A stretch of 64,000 bases of DNA from Epiperipatus broadwayi. Taxonomy: Eukaryota; Onychophora; Udeonychophora; Euonychophora; Peripatidae. The notes below the pieces were generated by a model. That model had not been told where the DNA came from and did no database searches. It saw nothing but the letters and a program-made list of their open reading frames with translations. The stretch is from the NCBI GenBank assembly GCA_028023455.1, contig JAQFVV010006199.1, positions 2,110,001-2,174,000 of the forward strand. Direction: 5' to 3'. The position numbers and the translations under genes are program-made. Shown piece after piece: positions 24,191-36,539 of this stretch (position 1 is the first letter of the stretch; each line of letters starts with the position of its first letter).

Positions 24191-24762
24191 CAGTAAAAAA
24201 GAGTAAATGGTATTTATGAAATAAATTGTAAACAAAGAAATATAATCACAACATACTTAAGCGAAACAAACAATTTAGTTATCAGATTTAAACAACATAA
24301 AAAAATTCATATCAATACACATATAAAAAACACAGAACATATATTTAACAAAAATAATGTTTTTCTAAAAGTAAAAGAGGAAGGAGAATAAAAGAAGTTC
24401 TATATATAAGGAAATTATACCAAAAATTGAATACTGATTCTGGAACTAAATTATTTATGGTAATTAATATGTAAGTAAATGTATGTATATGAAAAAGAGT
24501 AGTGATAAATACAATGAATAGAAAGTAATAAAATTAGATAAATGTTAAATTCATATATATTTATTGATAATAAGAATTATTAAATAGACATTTCAACAAT
24601 AAATTATTACTGAATTTTAGTTTAAATGAACTTAATTGTAAATCAGTTTTTTAAAAAGTCCTATAGAGGGAAGTGTAGAGAAAGGTTTAGTTTTTTGTGA
24701 AGTATTCAGAATAAATAAGTTTTGTAAATATTTTAAATTTAAAATATTATAAAAGATAATAG
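24191..24762. other. AT-rich DNA, nothing recognised
   Basis: No gene or repeat is supported. Confidence 0.55.
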
Positions 24763-24964
24763 AGATAAAATAATTGTTTCTTTAACCACAATTGGAATTT
24801 TTAGATTTAATTTGAAATAAAAGCATGGGGATTCTGAAATTAATTAAGTTAATCTTGTTATAAAAAATAGGGATTGACTTAATTAATTTCTGCACCCCTA
24901 TGTTTTTTATTTCAAGTTAAATCTAAAAACTCCAATTATGGTTAAAGAAAAACCATTTTATTTC
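24763..24964. repeat. Foldback repeat (MITE-like), about 90-bp arms
   Basis: The left arm (24763-24854) and right arm (24872-24964) are imperfect reverse complements with a 17-bp spacer. Blocks include TTCTTTAACCA, AATTGGA, TTTTTAGATTTAA and TTAATTAAGT. Nothing is coded. It is probably a non-autonomous foldback element. The ends and target duplication are not clear in such AT-rich DNA. Confidence 0.6.
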
Positions 24965-25270
24965 TTTTTAATGCACAGTTAATATAAGCTTTTAATATAA
25001 AAAAAATTATTTATTATTTTTAAATTTTTAGTATTGGCACAGTAAATGAAAATATAAAACTATATTGTACTTTAAATTGATTGAATACTTATAGTTGATA
25101 TATATGTTTATATCACTAGATATTTTTGCTATAAGTTAAAACGTATACCCCTTTTATAAATATCATATTTAGTATGTGTATATATTATAAATGAACTTTA
25201 CTTAATACATATAATTTTATTTTAAATTAAAATCATTAAATATTTTTGCTATAAGTTAATATATATATTG

Positions 25271-25560
25271 TATTTAGTGCATGTATATAATTATATATAT
25301 GTGTATAATTAATCAGTAACTAAGTTTTCTATTTAAAATTGTTTGATCGTTTTTATTTTTATTTTAAAACAATTGTTTTAAAAAAGAAAACTAAAAAAGA
25401 AAATTTCCTATCATTGTTTTAAATAATGTGAGTTGTTTACTTTAACTTTTTTAAAAAACAATTATTTTAAAATAAAAATAAAAACTGTCTAAACAATTTT
25501 AAATAAAAAACTTAGCTACTGATTTATTATGCATATATAATTACATTCACATGCTAAATA
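25271..25560. repeat. Foldback repeat, about 115-bp arms
   Basis: The left arm (25271-25386) pairs with the right arm (25446-25560) around a 59-bp spacer. It runs outward from TTTTTATTTTTATTTTAAAA through ATTTAAAATTGTTT and AATCAGTA to TATTTAG. It lies inside the 3.3-kb interval between the two long inverted arms at 22.97 and 26.96 kb. Confidence 0.6.
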
Positions 25561-26959
25561 TGATACATACATTAAGAATTTAAAATGGTCAAAAAATGTT
25601 ATTAACTTGAAAGAAAAAAATTTATACTGCCCTCTCACGATATTATTTAAAACAATGAAATTTTTAAAAATAATTGTTAACTGCAATATATGAAGTTATT
25701 GAATATTTTTCTTATTCCCCTACCCTATTTTCCATATCTATCAAACTACTTGACATTCTGAAAAGATAAGTATTTCAAATGGATTAGGCTGATTTAACTT
25801 AGTTATATTCCAATTTTCAAGCAATTCTATTGAATTTAAGCATATTAAACCTCAATTTTAAAATTTCATTCTAACTTGAAAGAGATCATATGATTGTTAG
25901 CGAACAAACAGTTTTTCCAAAATCAATAAAAACATTTAATAAAAATATTTTCAATTGATATGTTCATATAATACTTAATTTTATAATTATAACATAATAA
26001 ATTATGAAGTTTCTAGATATATAATTATATGAAATATTTATAAATATATATGCTGGTTTATATGTTTACACATACATATATTCTTTTAATTTGTAGAAAT
26101 TATACATAAGTATTTATTTAAAATATTTTATAAATAATAGAAAAAATAAATATCTATAGATATATAATAAAGATATTGTATGTTTATGGAAAAAATAATG
26201 CAATGTAATTTTTTTTAGGTCTGAATAAGATATTAGGCAGTTGAAACTCTTACAGACAAATTAAATAATGCATTGCCAAAATTATATTAGGAGGAATAAA
26301 GTATTTCTTTTGAGAAGTGATTGATTGAACACACACCAAAAACTCTAATGCCTATATTTAAACTCAGTATTTTTTCTTCCCAAAATAAATGGGTTTTTTT
26401 TTAGTAGAACATGTAATTACTAATAAAGGTTATTGAATATTTATATAAGAGTTAATAAAGCAAGTAGTTGTATATAACTGTAGCAATTAAATCTAATATA
26501 AAGGGAGGATATCGTTCAGAAATAAGCAATTTTTGTTAAAGTTAGATATTTAAAAACTGAAGAAAATTCATGCTCAATTGTTATATCAAACTCATGGATT
26601 GAACTTTACCATCTGAAATTAATATATTAGAATGTTATTAAGGTTTAGATAATAAGGAATTGTAACTAAAGAAAATGTATAAAAGGAAATATATAAAATA
26701 GAAAGTCTTCATATTTTTAATTTATAGTATATTTTATAAAAGTTTTTTTGTGCTACTTTTTAAAAATTTTAATTTCTTGTTTTGTGAATGTAAGAATATA
26801 TAATTAAATATAATTTTGGGTAACTAGCTTAGAATTATCATTTTTTTCTTTTTTAAACAAAATATTTTAATCTATAGACATTGAATGTAAGAGATTAAGT
26901 TTTAAATAGCAATTGGAAAATAACTTTAATTTAAAAAAAGAAAAGAAGAAAAGCATGCC
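25561..26959. other. AT-rich DNA, nothing recognised
   Basis: Nothing but low-complexity AT-rich sequence with TA tracts near 26030-26065. Confidence 0.55.
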
Positions 26960-27608
26960 TATACCCTGTTCTGCACTTGTCTTTTAAGCAAGGTTAGTGA
27001 CCATCATCAATTTGTGCCAACTATTTTGATTTACAATCAATTATTCATTATAATGACATTAAAAAAAATTGTTCCCATTATCCAAAACAGTACAGAGTTT
27101 ATTCGTAATATACAATGCAATGCACAATATTAATTACTGCTGTATACAATATTTTGATTATAAACTTAAAATACAATCAATGAATCTTTGGTACAGTATT
27201 TTATTTAATTTTCATCTAGTATCTTTGCAAGACAATTAGTTCTTCATTAATAATATACTCAAAATAAAGATTTTCATCATTGATAATTACAAAGCTTTAA
27301 AAAAGGGTTTCAATCAGTATAATAAATAATCAAAATCATATTTTAATGACATACATCAACCAAATACATTAGTATCATATTAAATTTTTAAATGAGTCTA
27401 TTACTTTAAAAACAATACAATTTGTATTTACTCACTTTTATGGATTAAAATTTTTATTAACAGGACTTTTCTTGTGGCAAAAATAACTATTATTGTAGTG
27501 TAATTGTCATTTTGAGAGGGGAAAAAAATTTTTTAAAATAATACAATCTATTTACTAGATGTTAAAACATTTAGTAATGTTATCGCACATGTATAAAAAT
27601 GTAGAACT
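26960..27608 (-). repeat. Long inverted repeat, right arm
   Basis: This is the partner of 22968-23669 in reverse orientation, 649 bp, so several small deletions separate the arms. Its inner edge (TATACCCT ... GCACTTGTCTTTTAAGCAAGG) aligns with the inner edge of the left arm (CTTGCATAAAGACAAGTGC ... AGGTATA). It carries no coding sequence. Confidence 0.6.
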
Positions 27609-28770
27609 GAAACTGAGTAAGAGAGATTGATGATAAGAAGAAAGTAATTGCTGAACAAAATCTATGCAAGTCATTTTTAAAACCATATTAGCAGCAAGTC
27701 AATTTTCAAACTGTTAGTAAAGAGCTACCATGGAGATAAAGAAATTTAATATTTCCAGTGATAAAAATATGAAAAGTATTTACTGTGGTATGGTAATTCT
27801 AAGAATGAAGAACAACCCTTTTAAAGTGCCGACTGTAGCTTCGTCCTGTCTTATGATATAAACCTACAGTATAATTCATCTAAAACATCTCTTTATAAAA
27901 TCTGCCTGACGTGAGATTGTTTAAAAGAATCTGCCAGGGGAAAGAAATCCAGCTCTTGAAGTAAATGCTTTTCTGTCTGATTCATTAATATTAACCAGAT
28001 CTAAAGGCAAATGCTCATTTTTAATATTTTATTTGGAATCAAAGTATATAATAAAGAGAAAATTTATTTAATAAGTGAAAGCTAAAATTTGAAAGCAGCA
28101 CAACAGGATTTGGTTAAATTGAAGAAGATGATGATAATCTACAGAAGAATAGTCGAAGTCATCTAAAGAAAAAAAGACAATCATTGGAAACATGGACTTA
28201 ACTACAATTCATTACTTTACAGCCAGATTCTAGGTATGTACACAACTGTTATGTATATATTGGTAATTGAGCTCAGGAAGTTATAATTATGTGACATCAT
28301 TCTTATTTTTATTATTTTGTTGGTAAAACATATTTTTTTAATTAGAGTTAGTTATATTTAGAACATTATTTTATTTATTTGATTAATTATATCCTTCTTT
28401 CTTTTTTTTTTTTTTTTACTATTAATTTTATATATATTGATAATACTTGTATGTATATTTCTATTTTTTTTTTTTTGTCACTGGTAAGTGCAAGTATTTT
28501 ATGAATAAAAAAAAATTATATATATTTTTTATATGCCAGTTAAGAGATAAATGGAAAATAATTTTTTTGTAATAATGATGAAGTTATGGTGATTATTTGT
28601 ATAGTATAAAGGGGAATGCAATATTTATTTGATGGTCCAACTCCATTTCTATTAATTGTTTTTGTATTTGTTTTGTTTATTTTATTACAGTATTCATTTT
28701 TATTAAAATTTAATGCCTTTGAATTTATCTCAAAGTTTGTAATGATTGTATTTTATTAGATATGATATAT
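27609..28770. other. Non-coding DNA, partly of more mixed composition
   Basis: Positions 27815-28020 are less AT-biased than their surroundings (for example AAAGTGCCGACTGTAGCTTCG), but they have no open frame and match nothing I know. The rest is AT-rich with T runs at 28401-28418 and 28465-28476. Confidence 0.5.
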
Positions 28771-28965
28771 TGGACTATTTCCATCATCTATGAGTGAATG
28801 TTGAATGTATAGAAAATTTTGAACTTCATTTAAATTTTCCAAATACAAACAACTTGTTAGTAATAACACAAAATTACTAACAAGTTGTTTGTATTTGGAA
28901 AGTTTAAATAAAGTTTAAAATTTTCTATACATTCAACATTCACTCATAGATGATGGAAATAGTCC
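28771..28965. repeat. Near-perfect hairpin, about 93-bp arms
   Basis: The left arm (28771-28864) and right arm (28873-28965) are reverse complements with only a few differences and an 8-bp loop (28865-28872). The outer part, TGGACTATTTCCATCATC, and the inner part, AACAACTTGTTAGTAAT, are both exact. Such a tight, little-diverged palindrome is either a young foldback element or a local inverted duplication. No coding sequence. Confidence 0.8.
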
Positions 28966-31432
28966 AGCATATAATGCCTTTAGATGTCTTTCTTTTTTAT
29001 TCTATGCAGTATTCAAATATATATCTAATTATACAGTAGTATAAGTCATAAATTTAGTAGGTATAGTTTCTAATAATTGGATATATGTTAAGTAATAGCA
29101 GGAGACAATAGCTAGCATTATGGATAGTAACAGATATATAAAGTGGTTGTTTTTGTCATGTGATGATTGTGGGGCTAAAATTTCTAGCTGGTGCTCATTA
29201 ATAAATAAAACTCATCATAATATCACCCATAGGCTAACTGCTAGAGAGATGATGTTAAAAGTAACATTTGGCCATTCAATACTTCATATATTGCTATGTC
29301 ATTGCAATATATATATATATATACTCCTTGCATTCTTTTTTTTTTTTTTTTGGATTATTTTTGTCTATAATCTTAATTTGTTTATATTGTATCTTACACA
29401 TATGTATACATGAATATCAGCATCTATGATTTATAAATATATTTGTGAATGTTGAAAATACTGTATACATACTGAACAGTATACAATATTCTATACTAGA
29501 TATGAATTATTATCTATTAATTTACAACATCCACTATAAGTTTATGCAAAATATTGTAGATAGATTAGTTTCACTGTATTCTCATAACCTTTGCTATATG
29601 TTATTTTATGGTAATTTATTTTTAATTTTTTATTATATGAAAAATAATTTTAAACAGAAGCTAATCAATTCTTACACTTAAGCTATAATGTTATATTAAA
29701 TCAATGTTGTTTTGTTGAATATGAGAAAATTTGATCCAAGTCACATGATAGAGATTTTGAACAAAATTATATTAATTTAATATAAGTGGATGTATAAGGG
29801 TTAATTAAATTAGAATTTGAAACTGTGTTAGTAAATTTCTTAGTCACTTACATTAAATGAAAAATAGTATATTTTCATTTCTTATTTAAATTCACTCTTT
29901 TAAAATATAACTTTAGTGTATTATTCTATAGTTTTGGTCTTATTAAATAAAGTTGATGCTGTAGCTCTAAAATGAAGATGCTAAAATAAATTGTGTTAAG
30001 AAAGTGACAAGTTATGCCATCAAAAATGACTGAATATTGTCATTTGATCAAAATACTCTATTTCCTAATTTATCACACACACACCCTTTGGAAATAAAAT
30101 TTTATTTATGTTTTAGGCACAGTAAATGTTTTTTGAGTCATATTCATTTTCATCAATAAGTATATTATGTGCTGTTAAGATGAAGATGGTTATTAGATGA
30201 AAAACATTTTTCACAATGATCTAGCATCTGCTTAGTTTCTTAAATTACCCATGACGTCTTCAGTAATGTGATATTGAGCCTATTAATCTCACTGCTTTTG
30301 GGTTTTTTTTATCACTTTCACAACACTTTTTCAATAAATGTGATCATTTTATACTATGAATATTTTATATTACTATAAAACTTCCATTGCATAATTTTGA
30401 TTCTTATAATTATTTAAATCATTCATTTGTATACCCATTATTTACATAACATAGCATATTATTTAAACATTTGTATTAGAATCAAAGACTAAATTAGTGC
30501 TGAGATTGATTATAATTAAATAATGATATAATTCTGTGTTCTAAAAAAGCATTATACATAATTATAGCAATTAAATGAATGTATTAACATATTATAGATT
30601 TAATTACTGGTGTACTGCAATTAATTATTTTTCATGGTAGCATCTTTTGGTAATTACATTCATTCCAATAATTTATTTATAACCAAAATATTTTTGTCTT
30701 CGTCAAAGGGGATTCTTCCATTTTCATTATTTTATATATACATAATTAGGAATTCATAATGAATGTTATATCTGTTTATTTAGAATAAATAAATAAATTT
30801 GTTAATAGATATTGAACTTATTTTTATCAAGTTTAGCCATTAATATGTTTTATGAAAAGAAATTTGTAAAACTAATCATTTTTATGTAGATATTTTATAA
30901 TAAACTGTTTGCTGTAGTTACATCAATACACTTGTAGTTCTTGGCTGACTTCATGTTATTACTACACAAACTAAACATTTTATTGAGATTATCATAGTGA
31001 TTCAAAGACCCTTTTTATTTTTAACAGAAATAAATTTTGCTTAACACAAATTTACAGTTGGTAATATCCTTTAAAAATTAGAAATATATATTGATGGTTA
31101 ACAATTATTTTATAACAAAAAAAAATTATAATGGCTTTTGTTCACAAAAAAATTATCAAAAAATATTTAAGTCATATAAAATTTTATTAGAGAGTTAATT
31201 TTTGGTAATAAAAATGATATTTGAGATATATGTTAAATCATTTAGGAATATTAATTTATTTATTGAATTTTTTTAAAATTTATTTCCAAGAAAAATAACA
31301 ATAAAGTCTGATTATTGCAGACATTTCAAGCACTCTATAATTTTATCTGAATTAAAATTTGTTTGAAAATATGACTTAAAGAAGCCTAACTTGCAACTAT
31401 TTTTGGTATTTTGGTATTAAAGCTGCAATACA
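28966..31432. other. AT-rich DNA with old repeat B
   Basis: Repeat B at 29961-30058 (GCTCTAAAATGAAGATGCTA, later CATTTGATCAAAATA) has a relative at 45095-45194. The frames at 29120-29413 and 29445-29681 have no domain. No host gene is seen. Confidence 0.5.
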
Positions 31433-31549
31433 GAGCATGTATTAGACCTACTGCACTGTTCACATTCATATCTAAAGACAAGATTTACAAAGTTATCAGG
31501 GGGATTTTATACGAATGTGAAATGGGCGCAGTAGGTCTAATACATGCTC
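31433..31549. repeat. Small foldback repeat, about 35-bp arms
   Basis: GAGCATGTATTAGACCTACTG (31433-31453) pairs with its exact reverse complement ending at 31549. The match resumes at CACATTC and GAATGTG, with a 45-bp loop. It may be a short MITE or a structured RNA, and there is no further context to decide. Confidence 0.6.
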
Positions 31550-31620
31550 CATGTTACACCTCTAAAAATAAGTAAAAGTAAAAACATAATAAAACATAAT
31601 AAATATATGTATCATTTTCA

Positions 31621-31893
31621 ATAACAAATGTATGATTTTTAATAAGACATTCAAATGTATACAATTTTTAACACTAATAACTTTTAAGAACGATATTTGA
31701 AATTAAAAAAAAACTACAAATGTGACTTGCAATCTTAATGAAATGTTGATTTTTGTTTCTCATTTTTAATAATAAATGTATGATTTTGAACAAGATATTT
31801 AAATATGTATGAGTTTCGATGTTAACAACTTTTAAGAATGACGTTTGAAAATTTAAAAAAAAAGTGATTTGCGATCTTAATGAAATGATGCCA
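31621..31893. repeat. Two-copy tandem repeat, 148-bp period
   Basis: Both copies contain AATGTATGATTTT, AACTTTTAAGAA, ATTTGAAA followed by an A run, and GATCTTAATGAAATG or AATCTTAATGAAATG. Copies start at about 31623 and 31771. The minus-strand frame at 31674-31901 is a by-product. Confidence 0.65.
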
Positions 31894-31998
31894 TTACACA
31901 AAAAAATTGTTACTTTAAATATGCAGTCAACAAAGAATTAATGATTTTGGTTTTAAATAATTTTTATAGAACACATTAACTATAGTCATACAATACTT

Positions 31999-33246
31999 CT
32001 CATCATCAACCATTATCAATCCATTGCAGAATGAAGGTCTTTCCAAGTTCAATCCATCTCCTCTGATCTTTAGCTTCTCTTCTCCACATTACCCCTGCAC
32101 ACTTTCTTATTTCATCCATCCATCTGACATGTGGTCTCTTTCTGGGTCTTTTCCAATTTCTTGGAATCCAGTTTAAGATTTCAGTTGTCCATCTATTATC
32201 ATCTCTTCTAGCAATATGTCCAGCTCAACTCCACTTCAGTCTTTTAATTTTTTCAATGAGGTCAGTAACATCTGTTTGTTCTCTTACCCATATATTGGGT
32301 TTTCGATCTCTTCTTGTTACTCCCAACATGCATCTCTCCATACTTCTTTGAGTGGTCTGAAGTCTCTGTATTGCTCTTCTATTAAGTGTCCAAGTCTCAG
32401 ATCCATAAGTAAGAACTGGTAAAACACATTTATTAAAAACTTTCCTTTTCAAACACATAGGCATATTTCCTTTTAGTATAGGCATATTTCCTTTTAGTAT
32501 CAAGTTATTTCTACCAAAAGCACTCTTAACTAAGTTTCATTCTATGATTAATTTCATCCATTATGTTTCCATCTGTATTAATAATCTGACCAAGGTATTT
32601 GTAACTGTTAACTTCTTCTAACTCATCATAATCAATCTTTATTTTCATACTTTGAGAAAATCCATTAAACATTACTTTAGTCTTTTTAACATTTATCTTT
32701 AGTTCTACTTTCATCTGATAAAATTCCTGCAACATTTCTTGCAGCTCTAAAGTATTATTTGCAAAAACAACTACATCATCTGCAAAATCTAAATAAGTTA
32801 AATAATCTCCATTTACTTTCACTCCTTTAGCATCCCATTTTAATCCACAAAATACTTCTTGCAGCACTGCTGTAAAAAGTTTTGGAGATATAGACTCACC
32901 CTGTCTTACACCATTCTCAATGTTGACTTTCCCAGTAGCATTATGTAATCTAATTGTTGTTGTTGCATTTTTATAAATATTCTTTAAAATATGACAATAT
33001 CCTGGATCTATACCTTGATGATCCAATGTTTTAATCACTGAAGAAATGTTTATAGAATCAAATGCCTTTTCATAATCTACAAATCCAAAGCATAATGGCA
33101 ATTCATATTCATTTGTCCTTTCTATAACTTCTTTCAATACCTGGATATGATCTATTGTACTAAAACCACTTTTAAATCCAGCTTGTTTTCTTGGTTGTTG
33201 GAAATCCAATGTTCTCTGTAGATGAGTTGTAATTATCTTGGTAAAC
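31999..33246 (-). mobile_element. RTE-type LINE, 5'-truncated copy
   Basis: Minus strand, same family as the 14-kb copy. Homology begins abruptly at about 33246, inside the reverse transcriptase, and runs to the (TGATGA)-type 3' end at about 31999. That pattern is the usual result of incomplete target-primed reverse transcription. A 21-bp duplication at about 32459-32500 (GGCATATTTCCTTTTAGTAT twice) is private to this copy. It lies about 220 bp from a Merlin remnant on the same strand. Confidence 0.85.
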
Positions 33247-33263
33247 AGTGTAATATATAACAA
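31999..33263 (-). pseudogene. LINE reverse transcriptase, truncated and broken
   Basis: Frame 33263-32526 (245 codons) holds SGFSTIDHIQ, FVDYEKAFD (motif A, residues 61-69), GVRQGESISPKLF and the intact catalytic FADD (residues 160-163). It continues to SYKYLGQIINTDG. A 1-bp insertion near 32526 shifts the frame, and the next frame (32503-32225) carries LPVLTYGSETWTL and RRDRK. A TGA replaces Trp in KWSWAGH at 32225. Beyond it the frame stays open through RWMDEIRKCAG, WRREAKDQRRW and FILQWIDNG to a terminal TGA. So it has only one shift, one stop and a 7-residue duplication, and it is younger than the 14-kb copy. Confidence 0.8.
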
Positions 33264-33466
33264 ATTGACATGTTAAAATTAACATTTTGATATTTAATAT
33301 TACCACAGAAAATGGAGATCTGTACTAAAAAATTATCTCGGAAATTGTAGCATGTGATTGCAAAGGATGTTGGGATTTCCATAGAAGTGATTATAAATAT
33401 TGTTTTTTATATAAACAAATTAAATCAAAAATACACATTAATTATCAGACTTTTATTTTGTTTTTA

Positions 33467-33850
33467 TTATCTTGGAAGACACATTTTTTTCATGCCACTC
33501 AGTATTGCAACAAAGACATCATTTTTGTATACTCTTCTCCACATGAATTCTGCTAAGTAGGAGTCCAAGTGTTGTCTTGCTGTCCCTTGTTGCTGCTTAT
33601 TTCACCACTTGGCAGAATCCCACAGTCTCTCAATATTTTGGGTGTGAACTCCTGTTTCTGGATTGATGAAATTATATGTGTGGTTGACTTGGAAATGGTC
33701 ATAACTAACTTCAGATAATTTATCGCTTTTAACTGAAAATGTCAAAGTATTAAAAAAAAAAAAAAGATTACGTTGATTAAAAAAAACATGTTTTGTCACG
33801 TATACTCCAGGGATTATTTCATCCAATTTGACATCATCGCAACATTACAA
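33467..33850 (-). pseudogene. Merlin-type (IS1595/ISXO2-like) transposase fragment
   Basis: The minus-strand frame has YDHFQVNHTYNFINPETGVH followed by TQNIERLWDSAKW (33699-33604). This is the C-terminal signature of Merlin/IS1595 DDE transposases, with the last catalytic Glu in NIE. After a TGA the same frame goes on [20 protein letters not shown] and [10 protein letters not shown], and stops at 33467-33469; [12 protein letters not shown] is also typical of the family. Upstream, LDEIIPGVYV resembles the segment before the second Asp, but the next 25 residues are Phe-rich and do not match, so a deletion or intron is likely. The N-terminal two-thirds is absent. No terminal inverted repeats are identified. 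Confidence 0.75.
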
Positions 33851-36059
33851 AGGCCTATCTCCCCTACATTGCAGTTTTAATTCCAAAGTACCCTATTTTT
33901 TTGTATATGTGGAATGGATGAAGACAATTTAAATAGCAAGAGAAAATTTTTTAAAAAAGTGACATAAAATAATTTTTTGGTAATTGTTGCTGATACTGTA
34001 TAGCAAAACCAGAAGTTCATATGGCTTATTAAAAGTTAGATAAACAACATGTTGCTTTTAACATTAATTATCCATTTAAAGTTATAATTAGACGTGAAAT
34101 AAAAAAATGATTGTTTATTAAATCAATTTATATAGTTAATTTAGTAATTTCTTGTTATTTTATTAAATGAATAATTAGATTTAATCTTCCAGTCACTTTA
34201 TTTATTTTTGTTGCAATTTGCTTGTTTTAATACTTCCAAATTTCAGTTTTAATTTTAATTAATAGATGATAGCTTTAACTAGGGGGGAAAAAGACATGTA
34301 TTTGAAAAGAAAATGTTTCTGGTAGGATTCATTAAATTGTATGGAGTGGTTTTGGTTTAGCTTTCCATTATTTTAACATCAAGATATTCAGTGACATCAA
34401 GATATTCAGTGTGTATTATTTATTTATTTTTATTGTAAATGGTATTGTAAACTATATTTTTTGCTTTTTCTAAATGTTTTGAACTTAAGAATTTGAGATG
34501 AAAAGCATACAAATATGAGTTATGTTTTTTTCCTATTAATAATATTTGAATAAGCTTTAAAACTATCACTTTTTTTATTTTAGAAGATCTATGTAATATA
34601 AATATGATAAAAATGCAGTTTTACACATATATACTAAGAATTTATGTCTGAAGAACCATATACAAATTGATAAAAAGTGCAAATAACACAAATGTCTTAT
34701 GCTAAATATTTCTGAGGCTGGATGGTTAATTATACTTGGAAGTGGAACAACTAAAATAAGAAAAACAGGAAAAGAGATTCAGGAATTATAACATTGATTT
34801 TGCCTGAAATTCTTATATATATATAAATGTAGTTTCACTTTCTCATCTGAGAACTTCTGTATAAATAAATATGCACAATAATGATCGTCATTTGTAAACA
34901 TTACTTCAAAATAGAAGCAATTTTATATAATACTATTGATAATAGGATGCCGAGTTTATGTTTGTAAGGTAAAATGGAAAGATTTATGTTAAGAAAAAAA
35001 AATACAAATTTTATTTATTGCATAATTTAAAAAAAACTGAGGATATGCAATGTTATTTTTTATATGAGGTTCTTGATTTATGTTGATTTTTAGAGAACTA
35101 TCGATTCATTATCTTAGTTAAATATATACTTGGAGGAAAAAGTGCATAAATAAGAACTATGACTTTTTATAAAAGGAAATTGACCCTGAAGAGATATCAA
35201 TACAAAATTTGTACTAATTGATGATTAGATATTTTAATGTATAATGAAATGCAATACTGTTTTGCCACATTTCATAAAAACAAAGAAATTTAGAAAAATA
35301 CTGAAAATGATAGATTTTACTTTTAAATAAATTAATTACTGTTTGAATTGATAATGGTATTAATAAAATAATTAATTTTTCTGCTCTAAAAGAGAGAATT
35401 TATACATCTAGATAGTCTGCTGTATGGCTTTTTTTTTTGTTTTTTTTTTTAACATAAAGACTATTTCATAATTTGATAATGTGAAGATTAATAAATTATT
35501 TGATGGTGTTGATGTTCCGTTAATGATTACTTAAATGGAATTAATAAAAAGTGCAATGTATTTTTTATTGTTCAAATGATAATAACATTAGAATAATTAT
35601 AAATGCTTTCATAATGTATTAATACATTTGTGATGAATTTTACATGAGTAAATCTGATTTTTGTCCAAGCTTTTACTATGGAAAGAAGTTTTAGGTAATT
35701 TATTTTACACTAAAAATATAGTTTGAGAGGTTGCATATAGTATACTATAATTGAAAGTTTTGTCATTTGTACAGCTTGAATAAAGCTAATAATAATAAAA
35801 TTAGATCTATTGTATAGGAATTGTTTGAGATTGCAGTATAATTTTGTTTTGTAGATATTTACAATTAATTCATTTGATTATAAATATTCATTGAGTATTG
35901 TTTTAACATTTTCACCTATCACAATATTTTATATTTTTCAATGTTATTTATGTGTAATTTTTATAAAGTCAATTTTCTTTTTTTCACTTGCTGCCCATGT
36001 CTTATTTATTGTTAGTTAGAAAAATGTATTAACATAGGGTTTTTTCATTATCTATTCAT
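33851..36059. other. AT-rich DNA, nothing recognised
   Basis: It contains a short 19-bp tandem (ACATCAAGATATTCAGTG) at 34377-34413 and otherwise no gene or repeat that I can support. Confidence 0.55.
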
Positions 36060-36318
36060 ATCTGTAAATCAAATCAGGTTGAAAAGATAGGCAAAAAAAT
36101 AATGTTATCTATCAGGAGCTTTGAATGCAGTGTTTGGTTTACAATCATTTGAAAAAAAGGGGGAAATGATTTTTATATATTATGTTTTATATCTGTAAAT
36201 CAAATCAGGTTGAAAAGATAGGCAAAAAAATGTTATCTACCAGGAGCTTTGAATGCAGTGTTTGGTTTATAATCATTTGATAAAAGAGAAAAGTGATTTA
36301 TATATATTGTGTTTTATG
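36060..36318. repeat. Two-copy tandem duplication, 131-bp period
   Basis: Copies at 36060-36190 and 36191-36318 share ATCTGTAAATCAAATCAGGT, AGATAGGCAAAAAAA and CAGGAGCTTTGAATGCAGTG. They differ by small indels. A local duplication with no coding content. Confidence 0.8.
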
Positions 36319-36539
36319 GATTATATTATAGTTAAAAGTTAGAAGGCTGTAAGTATTACATAAGCACTTCAAGTATAGATTGTTTGATAGATTGCAAGTT
36401 AATATGTTTCAGGATTAAAATGATAGTGTAATTAATTTTGATGTCTGTTCTCTGAAAACAATTGCTATCTATATTAAGATTCAATAGCTGTTAAACACAA
36501 ACATTGCCATTTTGATCTATAAACTGATAATGTTACTAA

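Noticed and set aside
27815-28020. Patch of mixed composition considered as a conserved exon or enhancer
   Set aside because: No open frame, splice-site pattern or homology could be supported from one sequence alone.
36060-36318. Tandem duplication considered as the start of a CRISPR-like or satellite array
   Set aside because: Only two copies with no spacers, so it is an ordinary local duplication.
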